Part shown: piece by piece, positions 51,074-61,236 of the stretch
Layout: each line of letters begins with the position of its first letter
Numbering within the stretch: the stretch's first letter is position 1
Assembly: GCA_024703855.1 (NCBI GenBank)
Contig: CP087965.1
Span: forward strand, 1,914,001 to 1,978,000
Reading direction: 5' to 3'
Source of the DNA: Polaromonas sp. P2-4
GTDB lineage: Bacteria; Pseudomonadota; Gammaproteobacteria; Burkholderiales; Burkholderiaceae_C
DNA length: 64,000 nucleotides
Translations under genes and position numbers: made by a program
Notes under the pieces: generated by a model
Told to the model about the DNA's origin: nothing
Database searches by the model: none
The model's input: the letters and a program-made list of their open reading frames with translations, nothing else

Positions 51074-52048
51074 TCACGTCGGCACGATCCCGTTCAAGAT
51101 CTGCGCATAGACGTTGGCATCGATGTTTCCACCGGAGATAACGCACACGACGTTCCCCTTCGCGCGGCTGTCGTGAATGGCTGCTGCGAGGGACGCGGCA
51201 CCAGCACCTTCGGCGACGATCTTTGCTTTGGTGAACAGCAGGCGGACGGCGTCTACCACCTGGGCCAGGCTGACCACCGAGGCGCCGTCGATCGATGCTT
51301 GCGCGAGGGGCCACAGTGCCGGCACGACAGAAGGACCGCCGATGCTCTTGATGAACGACGGACGGACATCGGTATCCACAGGCCTCCCCGCCGCCAGCGC
51401 CGCCGTGACGGGCGTAGCGTGTTCCGCCTCCACAGCAAGAACCCGCGCCTGCGGTCGCAGCGCCTTGACGGCGCTCGCCACGCCCGTCGTCATGCTGCCC
51501 CCACCGTATGGTGTCAGGACGAGATCAACTTCAGGCAGGTCTTCGACGATCTCAAGCCCGATGGTCCCGTTGCCGGCAAGCACGGCTTGATCGGTCACGG
51601 GATTGATGAGCAGCTCGGCGGCGTCAGGTTGCTCCGTGCCGACGATGTAGTTCCACCAGGTCTCCTCGGGGACGAAGCGCACTTCCCCGCCGAGGTTGCG
51701 GACCCCATCGATCTTCGTCTGCGGCGCGTCCGCGTACATGTAGGCCGCCATGGGGATCCCCGCCGCACGGGCCGCCCAGGCCATGCCATAGGCCATGTTG
51801 CCGGAGCTGACCGTCGCAACACCATGCCGCAGAGTCGCGGGATCGCGCGACAGCACGGCGTTGAGTGCCGGCCGGATCTTGAACGCGCCGATCGGCTGCA
51901 GGGTTTCGAGCTTGAGATAGATGCGTCGATCTGGCAGGCCCAGGTCGAGCTCCACCAGCGGCGTACGGCGGACAAAGGGTGCAATCCGCTGGCGTGACGC
52001 ATGGATCTCGTCGAGTGTTGGTCGGCGTGGTGAGGATGTCATGTGCAA
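51074..52048 (-). CDS. fold-type II PLP enzyme, threonine-dehydratase-like
   Basis: Intact, 324 residues. Schiff-base Lys in LQPIGAFKIRPALNA, a substrate loop SSGNMAYGMAWAARAAGIP, glycine-rich phosphate loop TPYGGGSMTTGVASAVKAL, and VCVISGGNIDAN at the end. The family includes threonine/serine ammonia-lyases, serine racemase and diaminopropionate-type enzymes. Usual dehydratases have S-F-K-x-R-G-A at the Lys; here it is A-F-K-I-R-P-A. It sits between the deaminase and dioxygenase genes of the kynurenine operon, where no pathway step calls for it, so it may handle an amino acid side product. Start may be the ATG at 52042. Confidence 0.85.
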   Translation of the reverse strand: MHMTSSPRRPTLDEIHASRQRIAPFVRRTPLVELDLGLPDRRIYLKLETLQPIGAFKIRPALNAVLSRDPATLRHGVATVSSGNMAYGMAWAARAAGIPMAAYMYADAPQTKIDGVRNLGGEVRFVPEETWWNYIVGTEQPDAAELLINPVTDQAVLAGNGTIGLEIVEDLPEVDLVLTPYGGGSMTTGVASAVKALRPQARVLAVEAEHATPVTAALAAGRPVDTDVRPSFIKSIGGPSVVPALWPLAQASIDGASVVSLAQVVDAVRLLFTKAKIVAEGAGAASLAAAIHDSRAKGNVVCVISGGNIDANVYAQILNGIVPT

Positions 52049-52070
52049 GAGCCGGTTATGGAAAGAGCGA

Positions 52071-52519
52071 TCAGGCTTCGCCTGCGATCGGTTTGTAGGC
52101 CACCGCCTTGATCTCGATCAGCAAGTGCGGATGCGGCAACTGGTGGACCGCGACGGTGGTTCGCGTCGGCCCCTCGTAGTCGAAGTATTCGGCCCACACC
52201 TCGTTGTAGCCGCCGAAGTCGTTCATGTTTACGAGGAAGGCCTGCGTTTCGACCAGGTCGGACAGGTCCGCGCCGGCGCTCTGCAGGATGTCGCGGATGT
52301 TCTCGATCACCGCGCGCGTCTGCGCCCGAATGTCGAGCTTCGTCACGCCCATCGCGTCGACCTCGACGCCGACGAAGCTGTTGTCGGGCCGGCGCGAACT
52401 GGTGCCGGAGACGAACAGGAAATCGCCAGCGCGCTTGAGGTGCGGAAAGCGCCCGCGCGGGGGTGGCCTTGCCGGCCACGACCTCGGCTTTTGTCGCTGA
52501 TCGCGTTGTCATCAGTCAT
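52071..52519 (-). CDS. nbaF: 2-aminomuconate deaminase, RidA family (frameshifted)
   Basis: RidA-fold protein of about 149 residues. The family core reads [57 protein letters not shown], and [20 protein letters not shown], close to AmnD/NbaF. The ATG at 52519 gives [11 protein letters not shown], like other deaminases, with the frame changing near 52480 and again near 52450 to reach the core. A later ATG at 52512 has better spacing (9 bases) to AGGAGG. It hydrolyses 2-aminomuconate to 4-oxalocrotonate plus ammonia, the step after the semialdehyde dehydrogenase. Confidence 0.86.
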
Positions 52520-52536
52520 TGCCTCCTGAACAGGGG

Positions 52537-53514
52537 TCAGTCGCCGCGGAAGCCCGACGCTTCGATCACCGGCTTCCAGCGCGCGCGGTCCGCCGCCACC
52601 AACGCGGTGAACTCCGGAGCCTTCAGGCCCGTCGCCTCAAGACCGGCCTGCGCGAGCTTTTGCTTCACGTCGGGCTGCAGCACCGCGTTCGCCAGGGCCT
52701 CACTGAAGCGCTGCACGATAGTCGCCGGTGTCTTCGCGTGCATGTAGGCGCCGAACCAGGCCTCGCCTACGACTCCCGGGAAGCCCTGCTCTTTGAAGGT
52801 CGGCACGTCGGGCATGAGCGGCGAACGCGTTGCGCCCGACGTCGCGAGCAAACGGATCTTCCCGGCCTTGTAGAGTTCGACTGAAAACTGATCGATCCCG
52901 GCCGGCGTCTGGCCGCCGATCAGGTCGTTCGCCAGGGGCGCGCTGCCCTGGTACGGCACATGCGTCATCTCGACGTTGATCGCCTGACCGAACATCAGGC
53001 CGAGGAAGTGCAATTGACTGCCGGCCGCCGAGGTGCCGAATGCGGCCTGAGTCGGATTAGCCTTCAGCCACGCGACAAACTCGTTCAAGGTCTTGTACGG
53101 GCTGTTCGCGCCGGTGGCGATCGTCAGCGGGAATTTCACAAGCTGCGCGACCGGGACGAAGTCGGCCTCGGCGTTGTAGCTCAGCTTGCGGAAGGTCAGC
53201 GGCGCGATGACGATCGGTGCCAGCGGCGTGATCAGCACCGTGTTGCCGTCGGCCGGCGCGTTCTTCAGCACCTCGGCGGCGATGCGGCCGCCGGCGCCCG
53301 GCTTGTTCTCGACGATCACCGTGGCGCCGAGCGAGGCCGACAGCTTGTCGGCGACGGCGCGGGCGATGAAGTCGCCGGTGCCGCCGGCCGGAAAACCGAC
53401 CAGCAGCTTGACCGGACCGCTGACGCGATCGCTTGTCTGCGCAGTCGCGGTGCCGAGCACCGACGCGCCCACGCACAAACCCACGAACATCTTTCTCATC
53501 ACTTTGAACGACAT
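52537..53514 (-). CDS. Bug/TctC-family substrate-binding protein
   Basis: Intact 325-residue Bug protein with signal peptide (LCVGASVLGTATAQT), VKLLVGFPAGGTGDFIARAV, VIVENKPGAGGRIAAEVL, MTHVPYQGSAPLANDLIGG and the C-terminal IEASGFRGD. AAGGAG lies seven bases before the ATG at 53514; the frame runs further upstream through the kynureninase gene, but that part is not Bug sequence. Located between kynureninase and the aminomuconate deaminase, it is a good candidate receptor for a pathway substrate such as an anthranilate, kynurenine or conjugate. No TctAB genes are seen. Confidence 0.93.
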   Translation of the reverse strand: MSFKVMRKMFVGLCVGASVLGTATAQTSDRVSGPVKLLVGFPAGGTGDFIARAVADKLSASLGATVIVENKPGAGGRIAAEVLKNAPADGNTVLITPLAPIVIAPLTFRKLSYNAEADFVPVAQLVKFPLTIATGANSPYKTLNEFVAWLKANPTQAAFGTSAAGSQLHFLGLMFGQAINVEMTHVPYQGSAPLANDLIGGQTPAGIDQFSVELYKAGKIRLLATSGATRSPLMPDVPTFKEQGFPGVVGEAWFGAYMHAKTPATIVQRFSEALANAVLQPDVKQKLAQAGLEATGLKAPEFTALVAADRARWKPVIEASGFRGD

Positions 53515-53594
53515 GTTTTTACTCCTTGGTGGATGGTCCGAACCGGTTGCGAGCGACGGCGGCCCGCGATGTGTTTTCTGGTCTGCGCGCATGC

Positions 53595-54837
53595 TCACGT
53601 CACCGCCTTGCGCTGCTGGAACTGGGGTTCCATCCAGGCCTTCGTGTCCATGATTTCCTTCAGCGTACCGATCGCATTCCAGACGTCGCCGAAACTCAAG
53701 TACAGAACCGCGAAGCCGAAGCGAAGGATGTCCGGCGCGCGGAAGTCGCCGATCACGCCGCGCGCAATGAGCGCCTGCATGATCGCGTAGCCCTCTGGAT
53801 GCGTGAGCGACACCTGGCTGCCGCGCGCTGCGGCGTCTCGCGGCGTGGCCAGACCGAAGCCGGTGAGTTCCTGGTCCACGAGGCAAATGAACAGGTCGGT
53901 CATCGCCTCGCTTTTGCGGCGCAGCGCCGCCATGTCGACGCCGTCGAATGCTTCGAGCGCCGCCTCAAGCGAAATCAGCCCCAACTGGGAAGCTGTGCCG
54001 ACCAGCATGCGATCGATGCCCGGTGCGGGCTCGTAGCCATGTACGAACTCGAACGGCCGCGCATGTCCATGCCAACCTGTCAGCGGCTGGTGCAGCACCG
54101 TATGATGACGTTTGGCGACGTAGACGAAAGCCGGTGCGCCCGGCCCGCCATTGAGGTACTTGTAGCCGCAACCGACCGCGAAGTCGGCGTTGGCGCCGTT
54201 CAGGTCGCACGGCATCGCGCCGGCGGTGTGGCACAGGTCCCAGACCACCAGCGCGCCGACAGCCTGCGCACGGCGCGTGATCTCGGCCATGTCGTAGACG
54301 CGACCCGTCTTGTAGTTGACATGCGTCAGCGAGACGATCGCCACCCGCTCGTCGATCGCGTCGAGCACCGCGTCGGGTTCGAGCGCGACGAATTCGGCAC
54401 CCATCAATTCGGCGACGCCGCTGGCGACATAGGCATCGGTCGGGAAGTTGCCGCGCTCGCCGACGATGCGCAGGCGCCCGGGGCGCATGCGCAGGGCCGC
54501 AACCAGCACCTTGAACAGGTTGATCGAGGTCGAGTCGGCGACGATGACTTCATCGGCTGCGGCGCCGATCAGCGGCGCGATGCGCCCGCCGACGCGTTGC
54601 GGCGCCGGGTACCAATCGGCGTCATTCCACGAACGGATCAGGCCGACGCCCCACTCCTGCTCGATCGCCCGCGACATGCGCGGCGGCACCGACTTGGGCA
54701 TCGCACCGAGCGAATTGCCGTCCAGGTAGATCACACCGTCCGGAAGTTGAAAGAGATCGCGGCAGCAGCGCGAGCGGATCGTCGGCGTCTAGCTTCGCGA
54801 CGTCGCCTCGCGTGATGGTTTTGGATCGGTGGTTCAT
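53595..54837 (-). CDS. kynU: kynureninase (one frameshift)
   Basis: PLP enzyme of about 414 residues that cleaves kynurenine or 3-hydroxykynurenine to anthranilate or 3-hydroxyanthranilate plus L-alanine. Marks: VIYLDGNSLGAMPKSVP, SWNDADWYPAPQRVGGRIAP, VNYKTGRVYDM, VVWDLCHTAGAMPCDL (PLP-ring Asp), GCGYKYLNGGPGAPAFVYV (Schiff-base Lys), and TGWHGHARPFEF. The ATG at 54837 gives MNHRSKTITRGDVAKLDADD; a slip near 54770 then restores RDLFQLPDGVIYLDGN. In this operon, with 3-hydroxyanthranilate dioxygenase, the 3-hydroxy substrate is favoured. No kynurenine 3-monooxygenase is visible in the window. Confidence 0.9.
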
Positions 54838-54872
54838 AGCTTGTTTCCTTCTGTTGATTTGCTTGCCGGGTT

Positions 54873-56176
54873 TCAAGGCATGTCCTTGTGGGTGTAGACC
54901 AGCACACTGCGCGCGTCCTGCGGAATACCGGGCATGGTCTCGCACCACCGGGCATAGGCGGCACGCATCCGTGCCAGGCGTTCGGGGTCGCGCCGCGCCA
55001 GGTTGGCACGCTCGCGCGTCCTGCGCGAGGTTGAACAGGTAGTCGTTGCCCTCGATGCTGAGGTACTTCCAGTCGCCGTCGCAGCGCCTGCTGGTCGCGG
55101 TACTTCATGCGCCAGTACAGGGTGCGCGGCGTCGGCCGGTCGAGCGCCTCGAGGTGTGCGCACAGCGATTCGCCGTCGAGCGGATAGTCCGGGTGCGGCG
55201 CGACACCGGCCCATTCAAGGAAGGTCGCGACCCAATCCATCGTGATCGTGACCTGGCGGCTGACGCGCCCGGCCGCGATGCGGCCCGGCCAGCGCACCAG
55301 CAGCGGCACCCGGATGCCGCCTTCGAGCAGGTCCATCTTCTTGCCGACCAGCGGCCAGGTGTCGGAGAAGCGCTCGGCGCCGTTGTCGCTCGTGAAGACG
55401 ACGACGGTGTTCTCGTCCAGACCCTGGGCGCGCAGCGGCGAGGATGCGCCCGATGCCTTCGTCCATGTGGTGGATCATCGTCTGGTAGGTCTGCACCGAG
55501 CCGCCGTCGGTGTGGGCCAGCGCACCGGCGATGCGGGAAGCTTCGGCCTCGTCGGCCCGCGTCTCCCACGGCCAGTGCGGCGCGGTGTAGTGCACGCTCA
55601 GCAGGAACGGCTGCCGCCGCCCGGCGCTGGCTTCGATGCAGCGCACCGCGCGGTCGGAAATCAGGTCGGTCAGGTAGCCGACCTCCTGCGTTTCCGTGTC
55701 GCCGTCGTACAGGTCGTGCGTACCGCTGCTGTCCTGGTGGGTGAAATAGTCCAGCCCCCGCCCATTGCGCCGAAGAACTCCTGGTAGCCGCTTTTCAGCG
55801 GCCCGAAGTGCGGCGCGAAACCGAGGTGCCATTTACCGACCAGCGCGGTGTGGTAGCCGGCACCGCGCAGCAGCGACGGCAGTGTCGGATGTTCGGGCTG
55901 CAGGCCGAGCTCGGCGCTGCCACGGTACTTGCTGGTCAGCGGCTCTTCGGCCGCGCCTCGCAGCCGGTACTGATAGCGGCCCGTCATCAGCGCGAAGCGC
56001 GTCGGCGAGCAGACCGGCGAGTTGGCATAGGCGTCGGTGAAGAGCACGCCCTCGGCCGCCATGCGGTCGAGGTGCGGCGACACCGGCGCGCGGCCGCCGT
56101 AGCAGCCCAGGTCGGCATAGCCGAGGTCGTCGGCCATGATGAAGATGAAGTTAGGCCGGCCGGCAGCGGGTTTCAT
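54873..56176 (-). CDS. arylsulfatase-type sulfatase, cytoplasmic-looking (about four frameshifts)
   Basis: Sulfatase of about 434 residues. Metal-binding start NFIFIMADDLGYADLGCYGG, formylglycine motif C56-S-P-T-R60 (CxPxR), GKWHLGFAPHFGPLKSGYQE, VHYTAPHWPWETRADEAEA, FTSDNGAERFSDTWPLVGKK, and a C-terminal tail ending VLVYTHKDMP. No signal peptide is present. The conserved text crosses frames near 55755, 55440, 55095 and 55020, so it is heavily damaged in this read. Its ATG overlaps the stop of a Bug protein (ATGA) and the gene ends 36 bp before kynureninase starts. It should hydrolyse a sulfate ester inside the cell; a sulfated kynurenine-pathway compound is the contextual guess. Confidence 0.83.
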
Positions 56177-57161
56177 TCTTCGGCCTTGAAGTTGGTCTGG
56201 GCCGCCACTGCGCGCCAGCGTGCGATCTCCGCCTGCTGGAACGCTGCGAAGTCACGGCCCCCCTGGTAGGCGGGGCCCAGGTCCTGCTCCGCCAGAAACT
56301 TGGTCAGCTCTGGCGATTTCATCGCACTCGCGGTGGCCTTCCCGAGGCGCTCGACGACATCGGCAGGGGTTCCCTTGGGCGCGAACAGCCCATACCAGCC
56401 GCCGGCCACGACGCTCTCGAAGCCCAGTTCCTGCATGGTGGGCACCGAGGGCATGCTCGCACTGCGGCGCTCACCGGTCACGGCCAGGATCCGCAACTTG
56501 CCGCTTTTCACATGCGGCTGCGCTGATCTGCGGCACCACGAATCCGAGCTGCACTTGGCCGCCGATGAGTTCGGTCACCAGCGGCGCCGATCCCTTGTAG
56601 GGCACGTGCACCAGTTTCAGTCCTGCCTTGCGGCTGAACATCTCGCCGGCGAACTGCGATGGCGTTCCGCCACCGAAAGATCCGAATGCGGCCTTGTCCG
56701 CGTTGGCCTTCAGCCAGGCGAGCAGCTCGGCCATGTTCTTGGCCGGGACCGAGGCCGGAATCGCCAGCGCCAGTTCTGAACTCGACCAGACGGGCGATGG
56801 GGATGAAGTCGGCCACGGGGTCGTAGGGAAGCTTCCTGAACACCACCGGATTGATGGCCATGGTCTGCGCGAAGCCCATCAGCAGCGTGTAGCCGTCGGG
56901 CGCGGCCCGCGCGGCCGCACTGACACCGATGTTGCCGTTCGCGCCGGCGCGGTTGTCGACGATGACGTTCTGCCCCAGATCGCCGCTCAACTGCTGGCCG
57001 AACTGGCGCGCAACGATGTCCGGCGTACCGCCGGCCGGGCCGGGCACGATCAGGGTGATCGGACGGGCAGGAAAGGCCTGGGCGAATGCGCCAGAGGCCA
57101 GGGTCAGCGCCAACCCGGCGGCCACCAGTGCGCGACGACGAGATATCGATACCGATTTCAT
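56173..57161 (-). CDS. Bug/TctC-family substrate-binding protein (two frameshifts)
   Basis: Bug protein of about 329 residues: signal peptide (LALTLASGAFAQA), PITLIVPGPAGGTPDIVARQ, VIVDNRAGANGNIGVSAAA, then in a second frame LKLVHVPYKGSAPLVTELIG, and in a third MKSGKLRILAVTGERRSASM with GLFAPKGTPADVVERL. Breaks lie near 56770 and 56510. Its stop overlaps the sulfatase start by 4 bp, the tightest link in the operon, suggesting the bound ligand is the sulfatase's substrate or precursor. This is inference from gene order. Confidence 0.83.
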
Positions 57162-57198
57162 GCTGGATCCTTTGAAATGGTGTCAGATGACTTGAGGG

Positions 57199-57984
57199 TC
57201 AGCCGGCCGCGCGCGTTGCCTGGAAGGCGACGCGGCCGAGCGCGCCGGGGCCGCTTCCGATCTGGCACTGCACATGGACGCCGGGCCGCAGGGCTTCGGC
57301 CGCGGTCGCGGCGCCGGCCATGATCAGCGAGCCCGCCGGCAGGCTCATCTGCGCGCCGTGCAGCAGGCGCGAGGCCTGCACGATCGAGCGCAGCGGATGG
57401 CCGAGGATGGCCGCGGTCGAGCCCACCTGCACATCGCGGCCGTCGAACTGCATCCGCACACCGGCGTTGGCCAGGCCGTCGAAGTTGCGCGACCAGGCGC
57501 CGACCACCAGGCCAGCCGACGAACAGTTGTCCGCCACGACGTCTTCCAGGCTGAACTTGAAGTTGCGGTAGCGCGAATCGATGATCTCCATTGCGGGCGC
57601 GACCGCTTCGAGGTACTCGGCCGCTTCCAGCGCGGTGAGCGGTGCGTCGATGGCCTTGCGGGTCACGAAGCACACTTCCGGTTCGACCCGCGGGTGGATG
57701 TAGAGGCCGAGGTCGACCACGCCGCCATCCTCCTCGACCATCGCGTCCGTGAGCAGGCCCCAGATCAGGCTGTCCACGCCCATCTGGACCATCTTGGCGC
57801 GGCTCGTGAAGCCGAGCTTGATGCCCTTGTGGCGCTCGCCGCGTTCGATGCGCCGCTGGATCGATGCACGCTGGATCTCGTAGGCCTGGGCCAGCGTGAA
57901 CTGCCCGGACGGGAACTGTTCGATGTCGCTGCGCTCGTGCGCGGCGCGGTCGAGCAACGTGGCGGCTTCCTGGATGGTGTTCAT
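57199..57984 (-). CDS. nbaG: 4-oxalocrotonate decarboxylase
   Basis: Intact 261-residue member of the fumarylacetoacetase-like hydratase/decarboxylase family. Metal/substrate blocks: [36 protein letters not shown] (two metal-binding Glu region), [20 protein letters not shown], and [20 protein letters not shown]. It turns 4-oxalocrotonate into 2-oxopent-4-enoate plus CO2. The length and the RNFKF segment fit the decarboxylase branch more than the hydratase encoded nearby. Its ATG overlaps the aldolase stop by 4 bp. Confidence 0.9.
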   Translation of the reverse strand: MNTIQEAATLLDRAAHERSDIEQFPSGQFTLAQAYEIQRASIQRRIERGERHKGIKLGFTSRAKMVQMGVDSLIWGLLTDAMVEEDGGVVDLGLYIHPRVEPEVCFVTRKAIDAPLTALEAAEYLEAVAPAMEIIDSRYRNFKFSLEDVVADNCSSAGLVVGAWSRNFDGLANAGVRMQFDGRDVQVGSTAAILGHPLRSIVQASRLLHGAQMSLPAGSLIMAGAATAAEALRPGVHVQCQIGSGPGALGRVAFQATRAAG

Positions 57985-59048
57985 GCGGCCTCGCTCATGG
58001 TGGGTTCGGCGTGCGTGTGCTGGTGCGGGGCCTTGGCCAGCAGGTCCAGCGCCACGTCGACGATCATGTCTTCCTGGCCACCGACCATGCGGCGCCGGCC
58101 GAGCTCGACCAGGATGTCGAAGGCCGAGAGGCCGTAGCGCTGTGCCGCCGCCTCGCTGTGCAGCAGGAAGCTCGAGTACACCCCGGCATAGCCGAGCGCC
58201 AGGGTCTCGCGGTCCACGCGCACCGGCCGTACCTGCAGCGGGCGCACGATATCCTCGGCCGCGTCGATCAGCTTGCGCACGTCGCAGCCGTGGTTCAGGC
58301 CCATGCGGTCCACCGCGGCGATGAACACTTCCAGCGGCGCATTGCCCGCGCCCGCGCCCATGCCGGTGAGGCTGGCGTCGACGCGGTCGCAGCCGTGCTC
58401 CAGTGCCACCATGCTGTTGGCCACGCCCAGGCTCAGGTTGTGGTGCGCGTGGATGCCGGTCTGCGTCTCGGGCTTCAAGACCTGCTTGAAGGCCTTGAAG
58501 CGCTCGGCGATGTCGTTCATGTTCATCGCGCCGCCGGAGTCTACGACGTAGACGCACTGCGCGCCGTAGCTCTCCATCAACTTGGCCTGCTGCGCGAGCC
58601 CGGCCGGTGTGTTCATGTGGCTCATCATCAGGAAGCCCACCGTGTCCATGCCGAGTTCCCGCGCGTACTCGATGTGCTGCTTGGAGATGTCGGCCTCGGT
58701 GCAGTGGGTAGCCACGCGCACGATGCGCGCACCGGCGTCGTAGGCGGCGCGCAGATCGTGCAGGGTGCCGATGCCTGGCAGCAGCAAGGTGGCCACCTTC
58801 GCATGCTTGAGCACGCTCGCCACCGCCTCGATCCACTCAACGTCGGTGTGGGCGCCGAAGCCGTAGTTGAAGCTGGAGCCGCGCAGGCCGTCGCCGTGCG
58901 CCACCTCGATGCTGTCGACCCGCGCCTCATCGAGCGCGCGTGCGATGCGGGTGGCCTGCTCCAGCGAATACTGGTGGCGCACCGCATGCATGCCGTCACG
59001 CAGCGTCACGTCCGATATGTAGATCTTCTTTTGCTCAGATGTCGTCAT
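57981..59048 (-). CDS. nbaI: 4-hydroxy-2-oxovalerate aldolase
   Basis: Intact, about 355 residues, HMGL-like TIM barrel followed by a DmpG-type communication domain. [20 protein letters not shown] (Arg/Asp/His active site and Mn ligand), [15 protein letters not shown]-like [37 protein letters not shown] and [20 protein letters not shown] (metal His pair). It splits 4-hydroxy-2-oxovalerate to pyruvate and acetaldehyde and channels acetaldehyde to the acylating dehydrogenase next door. AGGGGA before the ATG at 59048 favours this start; an ATG at 59063 overlaps the neighbour's stop. Confidence 0.95.
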   Translation of the reverse strand: MTTSEQKKIYISDVTLRDGMHAVRHQYSLEQATRIARALDEARVDSIEVAHGDGLRGSSFNYGFGAHTDVEWIEAVASVLKHAKVATLLLPGIGTLHDLRAAYDAGARIVRVATHCTEADISKQHIEYARELGMDTVGFLMMSHMNTPAGLAQQAKLMESYGAQCVYVVDSGGAMNMNDIAERFKAFKQVLKPETQTGIHAHHNLSLGVANSMVALEHGCDRVDASLTGMGAGAGNAPLEVFIAAVDRMGLNHGCDVRKLIDAAEDIVRPLQVRPVRVDRETLALGYAGVYSSFLLHSEAAAQRYGLSAFDILVELGRRRMVGGQEDMIVDVALDLLAKAPHQHTHAEPTMSEAA

Positions 59049-59059
59049 GGTGTTCCCCT

Positions 59060-60013
59060 TCATGCGGCGACGCGTTCAGCCAGCCGGCGTTCCGCCATGC
59101 GTTCTGCGGTGGCCAGCGCTGCGCTGGTCATGATGTCCAGGTTGCCGGAATAGGCCGGCAGGTAGTGGGCGGCGCCCTCGACTTCGAGGAACACCGAAAC
59201 CTTGAGTCCCTGCACGGGGCCCAGGCCCGGCACGTTGATGCGGCGCTCGCCGTCGATGCGCTCGAACTGCACGGGCTGCTTGAGCCGGTAGCCGGGCACG
59301 TAGGCGGCCACGTCGGCGACCATCTGCTGGACCGACGCCGCGATGGCGTCCTCGTCCGCGGCCAGGTCGGCCAGGCAGTACACCGTGTCGCGCATCATCA
59401 GTGGCGGCTCGGCGGGGTTCAGGACGATGATCGCCTTGCCGTGCGCCGCGCCGCCGACTTCGACGATGGCCTTCGACGTCGTTTCGGTGAACTCGTCGAT
59501 GTTGGCGCGCGTGCCGGGGCCTGCCGACTTGCTGGCGATGGAGGCGACAATCTCAGCGTAGTCCACGCGGGCGACGCGCGAGACCGCACGCACCACCGGT
59601 ATGGTCGCCTGGCCGCCGCAGGTGACCATGTTGACGTTGGGCGCGTCCAGGTGCTGATCGAGATTGACCACGGGCACCACGTAGGGTCCGATGGCGGCCG
59701 GCGTGAGGTCGATCACCTGTACGCCGTGCGATTGCAGCGCGGCGTTGTGGCGGGGGTGCGCGCCGGCGCTGGTCGCGTCGAGGACGATGCCGATGTCCCT
59801 GAAGCGCGGCAGCTTCAGCAGGCCGTCCAGGCCCTCGGCCGTCGTGGTCACGCCCATGCGTGCCGCCCTGGCCAAGCCGTCGGACTGCGGGTCGATGCCG
59901 ACCATGGCCTCCATGGCCAGGCGACGGGAGTTGCGCAGCACCTTGATCATCAGATCAGTGCCGATATTGCCGGAGCCGATGATGGCGACCGAGATGCGGG
60001 AGGTGGTACTCAT
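59060..60013 (-). CDS. nbaJ: acetaldehyde dehydrogenase (acylating)
   Basis: Intact 317-residue DmpF/MhpF-type enzyme: Rossmann start [36 protein letters not shown], catalytic Cys132 in [19 protein letters not shown], and [15 protein letters not shown]. It converts acetaldehyde, NAD+ and CoA to acetyl-CoA. It forms a channeling complex with the aldolase encoded immediately downstream. Gene order aldolase/dehydrogenase is as in other meta-cleavage operons. Confidence 0.96.
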   Translation of the reverse strand: MSTTSRISVAIIGSGNIGTDLMIKVLRNSRRLAMEAMVGIDPQSDGLARAARMGVTTTAEGLDGLLKLPRFRDIGIVLDATSAGAHPRHNAALQSHGVQVIDLTPAAIGPYVVPVVNLDQHLDAPNVNMVTCGGQATIPVVRAVSRVARVDYAEIVASIASKSAGPGTRANIDEFTETTSKAIVEVGGAAHGKAIIVLNPAEPPLMMRDTVYCLADLAADEDAIAASVQQMVADVAAYVPGYRLKQPVQFERIDGERRINVPGLGPVQGLKVSVFLEVEGAAHYLPAYSGNLDIMTSAALATAERMAERRLAERVAA

Positions 60014-60037
60014 GGTGAAGTTATTTAGGTTGTGGAG

Positions 60038-60835
60038 TCAGTGACTGAAGACGGCGCTGACCGAACCCAGGCCTTCGATCTGCGCCGTGAATACGTCGCC
60101 GGGCTGCACAGCCACCATCGGCCCCAGCGCGCCGGTCATCAGCACGTCGCCTGCGCGCAAAGGGGTGCCCAGTCGGGCCAATGTGTCTGCCAACCACACG
60201 GCGGCGTTTAACGGATTGCCGAGACAGGCCGCACCGGCGCCCACCGACACCTGGTCGCCCCGGCGTTCCATCGTCATGCCGCAGCCGGCAAGATCGAGCC
60301 GGTGCAGCGACACCGGCCGCGTGCCAAGGACGAACAGCCCCGATGACGCGTTGTCCGCCACCGTGTCGGCAAGCCGGATGTCCCAGTTGGCGATGCGGCT
60401 ACCGACCACCTCGATGGCCGGCAGCGCATAGGCCGTGGCAGTGATCAGATCGGCCACCGTGTGCTTGTCGCGCGGCAGATCGCGTTCGAGCACCAGTGCG
60501 ATCTCGGCCTCCGCCTTGGGCTGCATCAGGCGCGCCCATGCGATCTCCTCGCCATCGCCCACCGCCATGTTGGCGAACAGCGCCCCGAAGTCGGGCGAAG
60601 CGACGCCGAGCTGACGCTGAACCGCGACAGAGGTTAGACCGATCTTTCGTCCGACCAGCCTCGCGCCGCTGCTGATGCGTCGCTGCGTATTGATCTGCTG
60701 GATCTGGTAAGCAGCAGCGAGCAGATCGCCGCCGGCGGCCACCTGCTCAATCTGCTCGCGCACCGGCGCGATGGGCTCGCCGCTTTGCTCTGCCTGCCAA
60801 AGCTGGTCGGCGATCGATGTCAAACGCTGGTCCAC
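60038..60835 (-). CDS. nbaH: 2-oxopent-4-enoate (2-keto-4-pentenoate) hydratase
   Basis: Intact 265-residue MhpD-type hydratase: [56 protein letters not shown] (metal Glu pair), [20 protein letters not shown], and [16 protein letters not shown]. It adds water to 2-oxopent-4-enoate, giving 4-hydroxy-2-oxovalerate for the aldolase. It is paralogous to the decarboxylase in the same operon, as usual for this pathway. Confidence 0.94.
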   Translation of the reverse strand: MDQRLTSIADQLWQAEQSGEPIAPVREQIEQVAAGGDLLAAAYQIQQINTQRRISSGARLVGRKIGLTSVAVQRQLGVASPDFGALFANMAVGDGEEIAWARLMQPKAEAEIALVLERDLPRDKHTVADLITATAYALPAIEVVGSRIANWDIRLADTVADNASSGLFVLGTRPVSLHRLDLAGCGMTMERRGDQVSVGAGAACLGNPLNAAVWLADTLARLGTPLRAGDVLMTGALGPMVAVQPGDVFTAQIEGLGSVSAVFSH

Positions 60836-60845
60836 TGCAAACTCC

Positions 60846-61228
60846 TCAGGATTGATAAAAACAGAACTCGATCTCGACCACCGCCCCGAGCGGCAATTCG
60901 CTCACGCCGACCGAGGTGCGCGCAGGCGGCGCCATCTTGGCGAATTGCGCCTCCCACACGACGTTGATCTCGTCGAAATGCTCAAAGCAGGTCGTGTACA
61001 CGCGCGCCATGCACAACTGCTCGAGCGTGAAGCCATAGTCGGGCAGCGCCAGGCGCAGGTTGTCGAAGATGCACTGCGTCTGCGCGCCGACACCGCCCTC
61101 GACCAATGCGCCGGTGGCCGGATCGAGCGCCACCATTCCCGAGACGAAGCCAAAAGGCCCGCTCTTCACGCAGGGCGTGTAGCGAAAGCGGGGGCGGGAA
61201 TCTTGTCCGACGTGATCAGTTCGCGCAT
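60846..61228 (-). CDS. RidA-family protein (one frameshift)
   Basis: RidA (YjgF/UK114) fold, about 127 residues: [39 protein letters not shown], and [20 protein letters not shown]. The ATG at 61228 gives [13 protein letters not shown]; one C is missing in the run (plus-strand G5 at 61190-61194), which restores [17 protein letters not shown]. Unlike the other RidA protein of this operon it lacks the [15 protein letters not shown] blocks of aminomuconate deaminases. It may clear reactive imines or share the deaminase step. It lies between the dehydrogenase and hydratase genes. Confidence 0.86.
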
Positions 61229-61236
61229 GGCGACTC

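Noticed and set aside
53515-53886. Apparent N-terminal extension of the Bug protein at 52537-53514 up to 53886
   Set aside because: The extension lies inside kynureninase in another frame; the signal peptide and AAGGAG place the start at 53514.
58011-60028. Two long plus-strand frames opposite the aldolase and acetaldehyde dehydrogenase
   Set aside because: Antisense to two intact, motif-complete enzymes, with no motif of their own.
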